DNA from: CAYJLW01 sp964370965
GTDB taxonomy: Bacteria > Actinomycetota > Acidimicrobiia > UBA2766
DNA: 25,833 nt
Direction: 5' to 3'
Assembly: GCA_964370965.1 (NCBI GenBank)
Contig: CAYJLW010000058.1
Location: 1-25,833, forward strand
The position numbers and the translations under genes are program-made. Positions 7,934-15,317 of this stretch are shown piece by piece (the stretch's first letter is position 1; every line of letters begins with the position of its first letter). The notes below the pieces were generated by a model. It was given only the letters and a program-made list of their open reading frames with translations, was not told the origin of the DNA and did not search any database.

Positions 7934-9847
7934 TCAGCCTGTCGCGTCGGAGCCGAGGTCGACGCCCAGGGCCGCCGCCCGGTCGAGCAGCCACCAGCGG
8001 TCGACCTCGCCGGCCCGCAGGGCGGCCCCGGCGAGCTCCTTCCAACGCCCCTGGAGGCGCTCCCTGACGTCGTCCAACTCGTCCTCGTAGGCGAGCTGAC
8101 GGGCCGCGAAGGGCGAGGAGTACCGCTGCAGGGCCAGGAGGCGGTCGGGCGCAGAGCCCTGGGACAGGTCCAGGAACTCCCAGACGTCGACGGACCAGCG
8201 GGACCCCGGCTCGAGACGCACGGCGTTGTCGTCGCGCACGAAGAGCTCGTCCTTCTCGAGCCCGCACTGGCGCCGGATGCGGTGGACGAGGACGCCGAGA
8301 CGGTTCTTGCCCGTCACCATGTCCGCCTCCGGCCAGAGGAAGTCCACCACCCGGTCGACCGTGAGGGGGCGCTGCTCCGCGACCAGGAGGGCGGCGAGGC
8401 GCGCCGCCATGTCCGGGAGACGCTGCAAGTGGCCGGGGCGCTCCAGGATCACGTCGGGGGAGAGGAGCCGCAGCACGCGCGCCCGGCGCGCCACGGGCAC
8501 GGGCTCCACGGCCCAACGCTCGACGGACAGCCAGGCGTCCTCGTCGCCGGGCAGGAACCCCCGGCCCCACTCGCGGAGGCGGGCGGCCTCGGCCGGCAAC
8601 CCGGCGTACTCGCAGGTGCGGGCGGCCCGCAGCGCCGCCCAGCCCGCGCGTCGCGGACTCCCGGAAAGGGAACGTGCCTGGAGGGCCTCGGTGAGGACTG
8701 CCACGTTCTCGGGCGAGGGGCTCTCGGCCACCCGCAGGCGTCCGGCGACCTCACGGAGGTCGAGGCTCCCCTGGAGGGTGACCGAGACGTTCTGGGCGGA
8801 GCCCCGGATGACGCGAGCAGCGGCGGCGGCGAGGCCGTGGTCGAGGAGGAAGGACGCCACCCCGAGGAGGAGCCCGGCCCCTTGCGCGACACCCACGGAC
8901 ATGTCGTCGGCTGCGCGCAGGAGTCGGTCGAGGACGGCGTCGTCGGACCCGGACTCGCAGAGGTCGCACGTCGCCATGAGGATGTCGATCATGGACGCGA
9001 GCGGCGGCGGCAGGCGCGGCATCGCGGCACCGCAGCGGGCGCCGCACGACCGGGCGCTGTCGAGGTCGCCGAGGTACAGGGCCAGGAACCCGAGCCCGAA
9101 CCAGGCGATCCCGGCCCGGTCGGAGTCCAGCCCGTCGAGCCCCTGTGCGATCGACTCGAGCCGGGCCGTGCCCGCCTCCGTCGACTCGAAGTTGTGGAGG
9201 AGGTCGATGAACGTGAACAGCCCCTCCGTGACGAGCTCCTCCTCACGGGCGTCGAGGGCACGCAGGTCCGCCAACGCCTCCGCCCGGAGCGCCTCGGCCG
9301 TTTCCCGCTGGGACTCGTGGCCGTACAACGAGGCGAACGCTGCTATGCGTCGCAGGCGGGCCCGGGCGAGGCGCGTCAACGGACCTTCGGGTTCCCCGGC
9401 GAACTCGCAGTGGGCGGCGACGGCGACGGCGAGCGCCGTGAAGTCGCCCCGCCAGAGGAAGTGCTCGGCGTGGATCGCGGCGAGCCAGTGGCGCCACCCC
9501 CGGGGATCGTCGCCCGTCCTGAGGGCGGCGGCGAGGCGTTCCAGGGTGGAGAACTCGCTCCGCCCGGCGCGGGCGGCGCAGTCCGCGGCGGCGAGTCGGG
9601 CCACGAGCGGGAGTGTCTCGTCAGCGGAGTCCCGGCCGGCGAGCCGGGCCTCCGGGTACCTGCCCGCGAGCAGGAAGCTCAACACGCCCTCCTCGGCCTC
9701 GTCGGTGTTCGCGGAAGCGAGGACGAGGGCGACCACGGGGCTATGGGGACCCCTGTCCGCGCGCGGGTTCACGGCGGGCGGATCGTCGGTGGCCTCCGGG
9801 GGGACACCTAGGTCCCCTCCGCCCCCACTCCCGCGCGAGGAGTGCAT
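7934..9847 (-). CDS. AfsR/SARP-type transcriptional regulator with C-terminal DNA-binding domain
   Basis: About 637 residues. Residues from about 50 to 450 are Ala/Leu/Arg-rich helical repeats consistent with TPR-like solenoids. Residues about 455-560 form an OmpR/SARP-like winged helix: a beta start, the segment LPDMAARLAALLVAEQRPLT, then VDFLWPEAD and NRLGVLVHRIRRQCG as recognition helix. The last 75 or so residues resemble the start of a bacterial transcriptional activation (BTAD) helical domain. No P-loop NTPase domain is seen. Classical SARPs place the winged helix at the N-terminus, so the order here is reversed. The start is uncertain: ATG 9847 is used here, but TTG 9856 has AAAGG 6 nt upstream and TTG 9862 is also in frame. 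It stands alone, with 87 bp between its stop and the glycosyltransferase TTG and 133 bp to the ATG. It may control neighbouring genes, but no target site was found. Confidence 0.82.
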   Translation of the reverse strand: MHSSRGSGGGGDLGVPPEATDDPPAVNPRADRGPHSPVVALVLASANTDEAEEGVLSFLLAGRYPEARLAGRDSADETLPLVARLAAADCAARAGRSEFSTLERLAAALRTGDDPRGWRHWLAAIHAEHFLWRGDFTALAVAVAAHCEFAGEPEGPLTRLARARLRRIAAFASLYGHESQRETAEALRAEALADLRALDAREEELVTEGLFTFIDLLHNFESTEAGTARLESIAQGLDGLDSDRAGIAWFGLGFLALYLGDLDSARSCGARCGAAMPRLPPPLASMIDILMATCDLCESGSDDAVLDRLLRAADDMSVGVAQGAGLLLGVASFLLDHGLAAAAARVIRGSAQNVSVTLQGSLDLREVAGRLRVAESPSPENVAVLTEALQARSLSGSPRRAGWAALRAARTCEYAGLPAEAARLREWGRGFLPGDEDAWLSVERWAVEPVPVARRARVLRLLSPDVILERPGHLQRLPDMAARLAALLVAEQRPLTVDRVVDFLWPEADMVTGKNRLGVLVHRIRRQCGLEKDELFVRDDNAVRLEPGSRWSVDVWEFLDLSQGSAPDRLLALQRYSSPFAARQLAYEDELDDVRERLQGRWKELAGAALRAGEVDRWWLLDRAAALGVDLGSDATG

Positions 9848-9979
9848 GTCCGACAACGCCAACCTTTCGCTCGCCGAGGAACTCCGGCGCCGCCCATTGT
9901 AAGCAGCGGGCTCCGCGGAGCAAGAGGCCTGGGTCCCACCCGGCCTGCGACACGGGTCGCTGCGCCACGGGGCCGGTGA

Positions 9980-10016
9980 CCCCCCCGGGGGGGCGCCGAC
10001 CGGATACCCCCGGGGG
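9980..10016 (-). terminator. G/C palindromes after the rubrerythrin operon
   Basis: Immediately after the stop of the small membrane gene there is an accccc/gggggt palindrome (10006-10017, overlapping the stop codon). A 14-bp palindrome of seven C and seven G follows (9980-9993). A 12-bp palindrome gctccgcggagc lies further on at 9910-9921. There is no T-run, so these are at best a weak or factor-dependent end of the operon. The stretch 9848-10016 otherwise holds no gene that I can support. Confidence 0.4.
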
Positions 10017-10163
10017 TTACAGCACGAGCGAGACGACCTCGAGGACGAGGGCCGCTATGACGAGCGCGGCCACGACGGCGACGACGAGGCGGAGCCGTCG
10101 CATGCGCCGGACGTCGTCGTCCCCGTAGTCGGGGTCGTCTTCGGGCAGGTCCCAGGCCGCCAT
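10017..10163 (-). CDS. 48-residue single-span membrane peptide, last gene of the rubrerythrin operon
   Basis: ATG at 10163, stop TAA at 10017-10019. The start lies 6 bp after the DUF3501 stop, with GAGG 5 nt upstream of the ATG. The N-terminal half is acidic (WDLPEDDPDYGDDD), then an Arg-rich patch (RRMRRLR), then a hydrophobic segment of about 23 residues that runs to the C-terminus (LVVAVVAALVIAALVLEVV). This predicts a tail-anchored peptide with its N-terminus in the cytosol, by the positive-inside rule. I know no named family for it. Its place as the last gene of the operon suggests that it anchors or modulates one of the soluble redox proteins, which is inference. Reading frame, spacing and ribosome site make it a likely real gene. 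Confidence 0.72.
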   Translation of the reverse strand: MAAWDLPEDDPDYGDDDVRRMRRLRLVVAVVAALVIAALVLEVVSLVL

Positions 10164-10169
10164 TCGGCC

Positions 10170-10751
10170 TCAGCCCTCGGTGAGATCCGCGCCGAGGGCG
10201 GCGACCGTCTCGGGCGCCACGTCGGCGGTGTTGTCGTAGTCGGGGAGGCCCACGGTGAGCCGGCACCGCGCTCCGGCGCGCACAGCATCGGCCTGGGCGC
10301 TCGTCAGGGGGAACGTGAGGTAGTGCACGGTGGAGGTGACGTCCTCCTTGGAGCGGCCCTCCTCGCCCTTGGCCCGGCACGACCCGGCCCCGGCGATCTC
10401 CAGGGAGACGGCCGACTCGATGCCGAGGAACTTCGGGAGCCACTTGCGGACGAGCTCGTCTGAGGTGAGCTCGATGAAGAGGGTGGCCTTGAGCTCCCCG
10501 GGGCCGGGCACGAGCTCGTTGTAGGTGTCGACCTCGAAGCGGATCCGGTCGTCGTCGACGATGCGCTCCACACGGCACATCTCCTGGATCTGGTACAGGA
10601 CGGTCTCACGGTTCTCGAACGCGACGCTCACGAAGGGGCCCACGCCCGCACGCCTCGCCTTGCGGGCCGCCATCGCGGACGCCTGCGCCTCGTCGCGGCG
10701 CTTCTCGTACTGAACGAGGTCGAGAACGTCCGCGGGTGCGATCTTGTTCAT
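10170..10751 (-). CDS. DUF3501 family protein
   Basis: 193 residues starting MNKIAPADVLDLVQYEKRR. Features typical of DUF3501 are the opening helix, the FENRETVLYQIQEMCRVERI segment and the following YNELVPGPGELKATLFIEL strand-helix region. The function of the family is not known. From memory of genome neighbourhoods, it is commonly encoded beside rubrerythrin and an Hdr/GlpC-like Fe-S protein, which is the arrangement here. ATG 10751 is preceded by AGGAG/GAGAGGA and lies 5 bp after the stop of the Fe-S gene. The frame continues upstream without a stop, but that extension would overlap the Fe-S gene over its whole length and is Arg-rich, so it is a shadow. Cytosolic, with no membrane segment. 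It probably assists the Fe-S protein or the rubrerythrin. Confidence 0.88.
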   Translation of the reverse strand: MNKIAPADVLDLVQYEKRRDEAQASAMAARKARRAGVGPFVSVAFENRETVLYQIQEMCRVERIVDDDRIRFEVDTYNELVPGPGELKATLFIELTSDELVRKWLPKFLGIESAVSLEIAGAGSCRAKGEEGRSKEDVTSTVHYLTFPLTSAQADAVRAGARCRLTVGLPDYDNTADVAPETVAALGADLTEG

Positions 10752-10756
10752 TCCTC

Positions 10757-12205
10757 TCACTCCTCTGGGATTCCGTAGGCGCGGGCGAGGGCCTGCATGG
10801 GGTGGACGGGCCGGGGGAGGTCCTCCTCGGCGAGAGCCCAGTTCGAGAGGTGGCAGTCGCCCACGAGGACGTCCGCTTCGGCATCGCGCAGCCGGGCTGC
10901 GGTGGGGGCGATGACCTCCTTGGCCATCTCGTAGTTCTCCGCCCGGTACCCCCAGGTGCCGTCGATGCCCGTGCAGCCCTCGGCCATCTTCACCGTGGTG
11001 CCGGGGACGAGTCGGAGGAGGTCGCGGCCCTTGTAGCCCTGGCCCTGTGCCCGCATGTGGCAGGCGGCGTGGTAGCCCACCGTGCCCAGCGACACCGGGA
11101 AGTCGGTGTCGAGCTCGGCAGCCTCGCGCAGGGCGAGGAGGTACTCGGCGGGGTCCATGACCGCCGCCCCCACCTCGCGAGCCTCGGGGGTGCCCAGGTA
11201 CTCGGGGTACTCGTTGCGCAGCACGTACGCGCAGGTGGGCTGGGCGACGATGACCTTGCGGCCCTCCCGCACGGCGGGCAGGAGCTCGGCCACGTTGTGG
11301 GCGGCCTTTTCCAGGAACCCCTTCACGTCCCCCCCGTCGAGGGAGGGCATGCCGCAGCAACGCGCCCCCGTGGCACAGTCGACGTCGCACCCGTTGCGGC
11401 GCAACACGCGCACGGTGGCCTTGCCGACGTCAGGGTCCTGGTACTCCACGAGGCACGTGGGGAAGATCACAAGGTCGTGGGTGGGCGGCGCCCCGGACTC
11501 CGCCCGGGCGAGCGAACCGGTCTCGGGCCCACTCACCTGGACGCCCCCCGGGGCGCCGGGGCGGGCGGCGGCGAGCTCGTCCTCGGTGGGCTCCAGGAAA
11601 CCGGGCCGGGTCGCGGGAGCGGCTTCCGTCGCGGCCGCTCCTGCCACGGGGATCTCGGACACGGGCTCCTGACGGCCGGTCTTCTTCCACCAGGTCGTGA
11701 AGCGCTGCTTCGCATAGGGCGGCAGGAGGCGCTGGGACGAGATGCCCACCGCCTTCTGCATCACCCGCCGGGGGACCCCGCCGGGCTTCAGGGACGCGTT
11801 GGCGATCCCGGACGTGGCCGTGGCCATGCGCCCGGCGCAGTCCGTGGCGGCGAGGAGGCGCTGGCCGAGGCCGGCCGGTTTGCCCCCGGTGCGGGCGGCG
11901 AGCCCGCGCAGCATGAGACGTGGGAAGTCGAGCTGCCAGTCGTGCGGGGGGATGTAGGGGCACTTCAGGTAGCAGAGCTTGCACTGGTAGCACTCGTCGA
12001 CGACGCGGTCCTGGTCATCGGGGGAAAGGTGGACGGCCATGCCGTCCGTCTTCTCGTCCACGAGCTTGAACAGGGAACCGAAAGAGGGACAGAGGTCGAA
12101 GCAGAGGCGGCAGCCGTGGCAGAGGTCGAAGACCCGGTCGAGTTCCTCGCGCGTGTCAGCGAGGTCCAGGTACCGGGGATCACCGAAGTCGTAGGTAGTG
12201 GACAC
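10757..12205 (-). CDS. Hdr/GlpC-like Fe-S oxidoreductase subunit (two 4Fe-4S sites, two CCG-like domains)
   Basis: 482 residues. Two ferredoxin-type sites lie near the N-terminus: C29, C32, C35, C39 (CHGCRLCFDLCP) and C72, C75, C78, C82 (CYQCKLCYLKCP). Two cysteine-rich domains of heterodisulfide reductase subunit D/GlpC type follow. The first contains FPTCLVEY and GARCCGMPS; the second contains HAACHMRAQG and EGCTGIDGTWGY. The second core reads C-T-G where GlpC has C-C-G; I believe a Cys-Ser/Thr variant is normal in the DUF3501-linked branch. A Pro/Ala-rich linker (about 220-270) separates the halves. GTG 12205 is chosen because GAGGTG lies 6 nt upstream; an upstream GTG at 12217 and the longer frame to 12310 give low-complexity residues. 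It probably passes electrons between a quinone or thiol donor and a partner, perhaps rubrerythrin. The substrate is unknown. Confidence 0.85.
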   Translation of the reverse strand: MSTTYDFGDPRYLDLADTREELDRVFDLCHGCRLCFDLCPSFGSLFKLVDEKTDGMAVHLSPDDQDRVVDECYQCKLCYLKCPYIPPHDWQLDFPRLMLRGLAARTGGKPAGLGQRLLAATDCAGRMATATSGIANASLKPGGVPRRVMQKAVGISSQRLLPPYAKQRFTTWWKKTGRQEPVSEIPVAGAAATEAAPATRPGFLEPTEDELAAARPGAPGGVQVSGPETGSLARAESGAPPTHDLVIFPTCLVEYQDPDVGKATVRVLRRNGCDVDCATGARCCGMPSLDGGDVKGFLEKAAHNVAELLPAVREGRKVIVAQPTCAYVLRNEYPEYLGTPEAREVGAAVMDPAEYLLALREAAELDTDFPVSLGTVGYHAACHMRAQGQGYKGRDLLRLVPGTTVKMAEGCTGIDGTWGYRAENYEMAKEVIAPTAARLRDAEADVLVGDCHLSNWALAEEDLPRPVHPMQALARAYGIPEE

Positions 12206-12251
12206 TGCGCACCTCACTGTGGGAGCGGCGGGGCGCCAAGGCCGGGGCCCG

Positions 12252-12278
12252 GCCGGCGGGGGTGGGGTCCCCGCCGGC
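12252..12278 (-). other. 10-bp inverted repeat between rubrerythrin and Fe-S genes
   Basis: Perfect arms gccggcgggg (12252-12261) and ccccgccggc (12269-12278) enclose a 7-nt loop in the 110-bp gap inside the operon. There is no T-run. It may be an mRNA-stabilising or attenuating hairpin that makes rubrerythrin more abundant than the downstream proteins. The sequence shows only the hairpin potential. Confidence 0.6.
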
Positions 12279-12315
12279 ACGCGGAGCGCCGCCAGGCGCG
12301 GAGCAGACAACTCGG

Positions 12316-12735
<420 letters not shown>

Positions 12736-12775
12736 TGTGGGTCTCCCTTCCCCGACCGTCTGTCGGATGCAGTCT

Positions 12776-12805
12776 AGACTAGCTCTGAGTTCGGACGATG
12801 TCCAA
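12776..12805 (-). promoter_or_regulatory. Promoter of the rubrerythrin operon
   Basis: On the minus strand, TTGGAC (12805-12800) and TAGTCT (12781-12776) are 18 nt apart and match the -35 and TAnnnT -10 of primary sigma-factor promoters. Transcription would start near 12769, giving a leader of about 33 nt. A perfect 10-bp palindrome, agtctagact (12771-12780), overlaps the -10 and start region. Confidence 0.55.
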
Positions 12806-12807
12806 AC
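12789..12807. promoter_or_regulatory. Candidate operator over the -35 of the rubrerythrin promoter
   Basis: A 19-bp inverted repeat has the form GTTCGGAC-gat-GTCCAAAC: 8-bp arms with one mismatch and a 3-bp centre. It covers the -35 element, a typical place for a repressor. The same half-site GTTCGGAC occurs at 19463-19470 between fxsA and selA. I do not recognise the regulator family. Confidence 0.5.
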
Positions 12808-12876
12808 AACTCTTCCACGGCGGGTCGCCGCCGCACATACTGACGCCAGATGCCCGAGCCTGCTCGACCCGCCGTC

Positions 12877-13194
12877 TCAGTCGGGTCGCCTGAGGGTGAA
12901 ACGGCACCCGAGGTCGCTCTCCAGGCTGAAGCTGTCGGCACAGGCCATCCTCTCCACGGCGATCACGAGGGTCTCGTCGGGGTAGAGGTCGCGCAGCCAC
13001 GCCGGCGCCAGCACCTCGACGCCGACCACCTCGCCCACCGCCTCGGCGTCGGGGCCCGCGTAGTGGTTCTCGTACAGGTAGGGCGCCGTCGACTCGCAAC
13101 ACCCGTTGCCGAGCGTGATCGTGAGCCGCCCGCTGCGCTCGACCTTCACCCGCTCCACGACCTCGGCGGCTTCCGGCGTGGCCTCGACTCGCAT
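12877..13194 (-). CDS. DUF779 family protein
   Basis: 105 residues, complete. The pattern LTITLGNGCCESTAPYLY around C32-C33, the middle VEVLAPAWLRDLYPDETLVIAV and the closing SFSLESDLGCRFTLRRPD match the DUF779 plan: a Gly-Cys-Cys core, then a short alpha/beta domain ending in a strand with a Phe-Ser-Leu-Glu motif. The biochemical role is not established. From general knowledge the family is often found beside NAD-dependent aldehyde dehydrogenases, as here, where the dehydrogenase lies 269 bp upstream on the same strand. The vicinal cysteines could bind metal or act in thiol chemistry on the dehydrogenase, which is inference. The ribosome site before ATG 13194 is weak (GGGGGTAG about 10 nt upstream). 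Confidence 0.8.
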   Translation of the reverse strand: MRVEATPEAAEVVERVKVERSGRLTITLGNGCCESTAPYLYENHYAGPDAEAVGEVVGVEVLAPAWLRDLYPDETLVIAVERMACADSFSLESDLGCRFTLRRPD

Positions 13195-13432
13195 GCCCGA
13201 ACGCTACCCCCACGGGAGCGCCGGTGTTGGGAAACGGCTACGGGGCGGTGCTCAAGCCCCCGCGTCCAGGGCCGCGATGACCCAGTCCTCCCACCCCGTT
13301 CTCGTCGCGGGCCCCCTGACGAGCCGTTCGCGTGCAGAACGTAACGCAGACGTTCCATCCAGCACCCGAACGGCTCGGTCGGCTCGTGTGCTGCCCCGGC
13401 TTCGGCGCGGAGTCGGGCTCCGAGGGGGGAGC

Positions 13433-13459
13433 CAGAGGGGGGACGCAGTCCCCCCTCTG
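13433..13459 (-). terminator. 12-bp perfect hairpin after the aldehyde dehydrogenase
   Basis: Arms cagaggggggac (13433-13444) and gtcccccctctg (13448-13459) are perfectly complementary around a 3-nt loop, starting 5 nt after the dehydrogenase stop. No U-tract follows, so it may be a G/C-only terminator or an mRNA 3' end stabiliser. The rest of the 269-bp gap down to DUF779 contains a second G-rich block (ctccgagggggga) and a possible coding remnant at 13252-13385. Confidence 0.6.
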
Positions 13460-13463
13460 AGAA

Positions 13464-14984
13464 TCAGACTTGGGAGAGGACGAGGCTGAAGCCGAGGTGG
13501 GCCTTGGGGTCGTTGCCGACCTTGTCGACGTGGATCCGCTTCACCTCGCGGTACTCGTTGTAACCCATGGCGCCCATCTCGCGACCGATGCCGGACTGCT
13601 TGTAGCCCCCGAAGGGGAACTCGGGGCTGAGGAGGTGGTGCTCGTTGATCCAGACGGTCCCCGTGCGCATCCGCTCCGCGAGGCCCTTGGCCCGCTCGAG
13701 GTCCTGGCACCACACCGCGCCGGCGAGACCGTAGATCGAGTCGTTCGCCACCTTCACGGCTTCTTCGTCGTCGCGGACCTTGATCACGGAGAGCACGGGG
13801 CCGAAGATCTCCTCCTGGGCGATCTTCATGGAGTTGTCGACGTCGACGAAGATCGTGGGCTCGTAGTAGGCGCCGTGGGCGAACTGCTCGCCGTCGGGAC
13901 GCTTCCCGCCGATGACGACCTTGGCGCCCTGCTCCCGACCGGAGGCGACGTAGCGCTCCACAGTGTCGCGCTGGGCCATGGAGACGAGGGGGCCGATGTC
14001 CGTGGCCTGGTCGAGGGGGTCACCCACGACGATCTTGGACGCCTTCTCCACGAGGCGCTCGATGAACTCGTCGTAGACGGACTCGTACACGAGCGCCCGC
14101 GTGCCCGACTCACAGACCTGTCCGGCGTGCATGAACGTCCCCCACAGCACACCGCTGGACGCGAGATCGAGACTGGCGTCGTCGGTGACGAGAGCCGCCG
14201 ACTTGCCGCCGAGCTCCAGCGTGGTCTTCTTGATCGTGCCCGAAGCGAGCTGCATGACGCGCCGGCCCACCTCGGTGGAACCCGTGAAGGCCACCTTGTC
14301 GATGAGCGGGTGCGAGGCGATCTCCTCGCCCACGACGGCGCCCGGGCCCGCCACGACGTTCACGACGCCGGCGGGCACGCCGGCCTCCAGGCAGAGCTTG
14401 CCGAGCTCGAGTGTCGTGAGGCTCGTGAGGGAGGCGGGCTTCACGACGACGGCGTTGCCCGCCGCGATCGCCGGGGCGATCTTCCAGGAGGCCATCACGA
14501 GCGGGAAGTTCCAGGGGGTGATCTGGCCGCAGACCCCGATTGGTTCCCGTTGAACGTAGTTCTCCGAGGGCAGGACCATGCCCATCATCTTGAAGTCCGG
14601 CAGGGGCTCGATGTCGGGCACGGTCTCGGCGTACTCGGCGAACTGCGCGAAGGTCCCCACCGAGGACCCCACGTCCGCCATGATCCCCTTGCGGATCGTG
14701 CCCCCGGAATCCCGGGCCTCGAGCGTGGCGAAGTCCATCATGCGGGCCTGCAGGAGCTCGCCCACCTTGCGCACGACCTCGGCCCGCTCCTTGCCCGACA
14801 TCCTGGGCCAGGGGCCTTCGTCGAAGGCACGGCGGGCGGCCTCGATGGCCCGCACGGCGTCCTCTTTTCCGGCCTTGGCGACGTCGGCGATCTTCTCGCC
14901 GTTCGCCGGGTTCGTGGTCTCGAACGTCTCGCCCGAGGCGGCCTCACAGGCCTCGCCATCGATGATGAGCTGGTAGTCGGACAT
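13464..14984 (-). CDS. NAD(P)-dependent aldehyde dehydrogenase
   Basis: 506 residues, full length for the ALDH superfamily. N159 in TPWNFP and K182 in VKPAS match the substrate and cofactor sites. FTGSTEVG is the nucleotide-binding turn. E257 in LELGGKSA is the general base, and C291 in HAGQVCESGTR is the nucleophile. EEIFGPVLSV and the PFGGYKQSGIGRE segment follow in the usual order. It oxidises an aldehyde to the carboxylate in the cytosol; the substrate cannot be told from sequence. The nearby DUF779 gene is in keeping with acetaldehyde-type or alcohol-derived aldehydes. ATG 14984 is preceded by a GGGGGG run about 8 nt upstream. A possible -10 lies at 15036-15041, and a 14-bp repeat array begins just beyond it. 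Confidence 0.96.
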   Translation of the reverse strand: MSDYQLIIDGEACEAASGETFETTNPANGEKIADVAKAGKEDAVRAIEAARRAFDEGPWPRMSGKERAEVVRKVGELLQARMMDFATLEARDSGGTIRKGIMADVGSSVGTFAQFAEYAETVPDIEPLPDFKMMGMVLPSENYVQREPIGVCGQITPWNFPLVMASWKIAPAIAAGNAVVVKPASLTSLTTLELGKLCLEAGVPAGVVNVVAGPGAVVGEEIASHPLIDKVAFTGSTEVGRRVMQLASGTIKKTTLELGGKSAALVTDDASLDLASSGVLWGTFMHAGQVCESGTRALVYESVYDEFIERLVEKASKIVVGDPLDQATDIGPLVSMAQRDTVERYVASGREQGAKVVIGGKRPDGEQFAHGAYYEPTIFVDVDNSMKIAQEEIFGPVLSVIKVRDDEEAVKVANDSIYGLAGAVWCQDLERAKGLAERMRTGTVWINEHHLLSPEFPFGGYKQSGIGREMGAMGYNEYREVKRIHVDKVGNDPKAHLGFSLVLSQV

Positions 14985-15035
14985 GGAGTTGCCCCCCTGG
15001 ACGTCGCGGGATGCGCTTCGTCGGCGCTGCGCCCG

Positions 15036-15041
15036 AAACTA
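15036..15041 (-). promoter_or_regulatory. Possible -10 box for the aldehyde dehydrogenase
   Basis: TAGTTT on the minus strand fits TAnnnT and is the most AT-rich spot upstream of the gene. No good -35 is visible 16-19 nt further up. It would give a leader of about 45 nt. The 14-bp repeats begin about 35 bp upstream of it. Confidence 0.3.
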
Positions 15042-15074
15042 GTCCCCGGACCGCCGGTCACTCACGGTGGTGTC

Positions 15075-15317
15075 ACCGGCCCTACGTGACCGGCCCTACG
15101 TGACCGGCCCTACGTGACCGGCCCTACGTNNNNNNNNNNNNNNNNNNNNNNNNNNNNNNNNNNNNNNNNNNNNNNNNNNNNNNNNNNNNNNNNNNNNNNN
15201 NNNNNNNNNNNNNNNNNNNNNNNNNNNNNCGTGACCGGCCCTACGTGACCGGCCCTACGTGACCGGCCCTACGTGACCGGCCCTACGTGACCGGCCTCAT
15301 GTGACCGGCCTCATGTG
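15075..15317. repeat. 14-bp tandem repeat array, interrupted by an assembly gap
   Basis: The unit accggccctacgtg is perfect in three copies at 15075-15116 and a partial fourth to 15129. After 100 N it resumes with a partial unit and four perfect copies at 15234-15289. Two variant units (accggcctcatgtg) follow at 15290-15317, and the sequence then grades into the 3' end of the P-type ATPase-like gene. The stop codon of that gene lies in the variant units. The true copy number is unknown. The stretch 14985-15296 holds only this array, the gap and the probable dehydrogenase promoter. Confidence 0.95.
15130..15229. other. 100-N assembly gap
   Basis: Exactly 100 N lie inside the tandem array, the usual placeholder for a scaffold gap of unknown size. 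The repeat on both sides explains why assembly stopped. Additional sequence, not only repeats, could be missing. Confidence 0.99.

Noticed and set aside
12205..12310. N-terminal extension of the Fe-S protein to 12310
   Set aside because: The extra 35 residues are Pro/Arg-rich, cover the intra-operon hairpin and lack a ribosome site. GTG 12205 has one.
13470..15089. Plus-strand open frame of 539 codons
   Set aside because: Exact antisense shadow of the aldehyde dehydrogenase, whose catalytic residues are all present on the minus strand.
15075..15317. CRISPR array
   Set aside because: The 14-bp units are directly abutting with no spacers and there are no cas genes.
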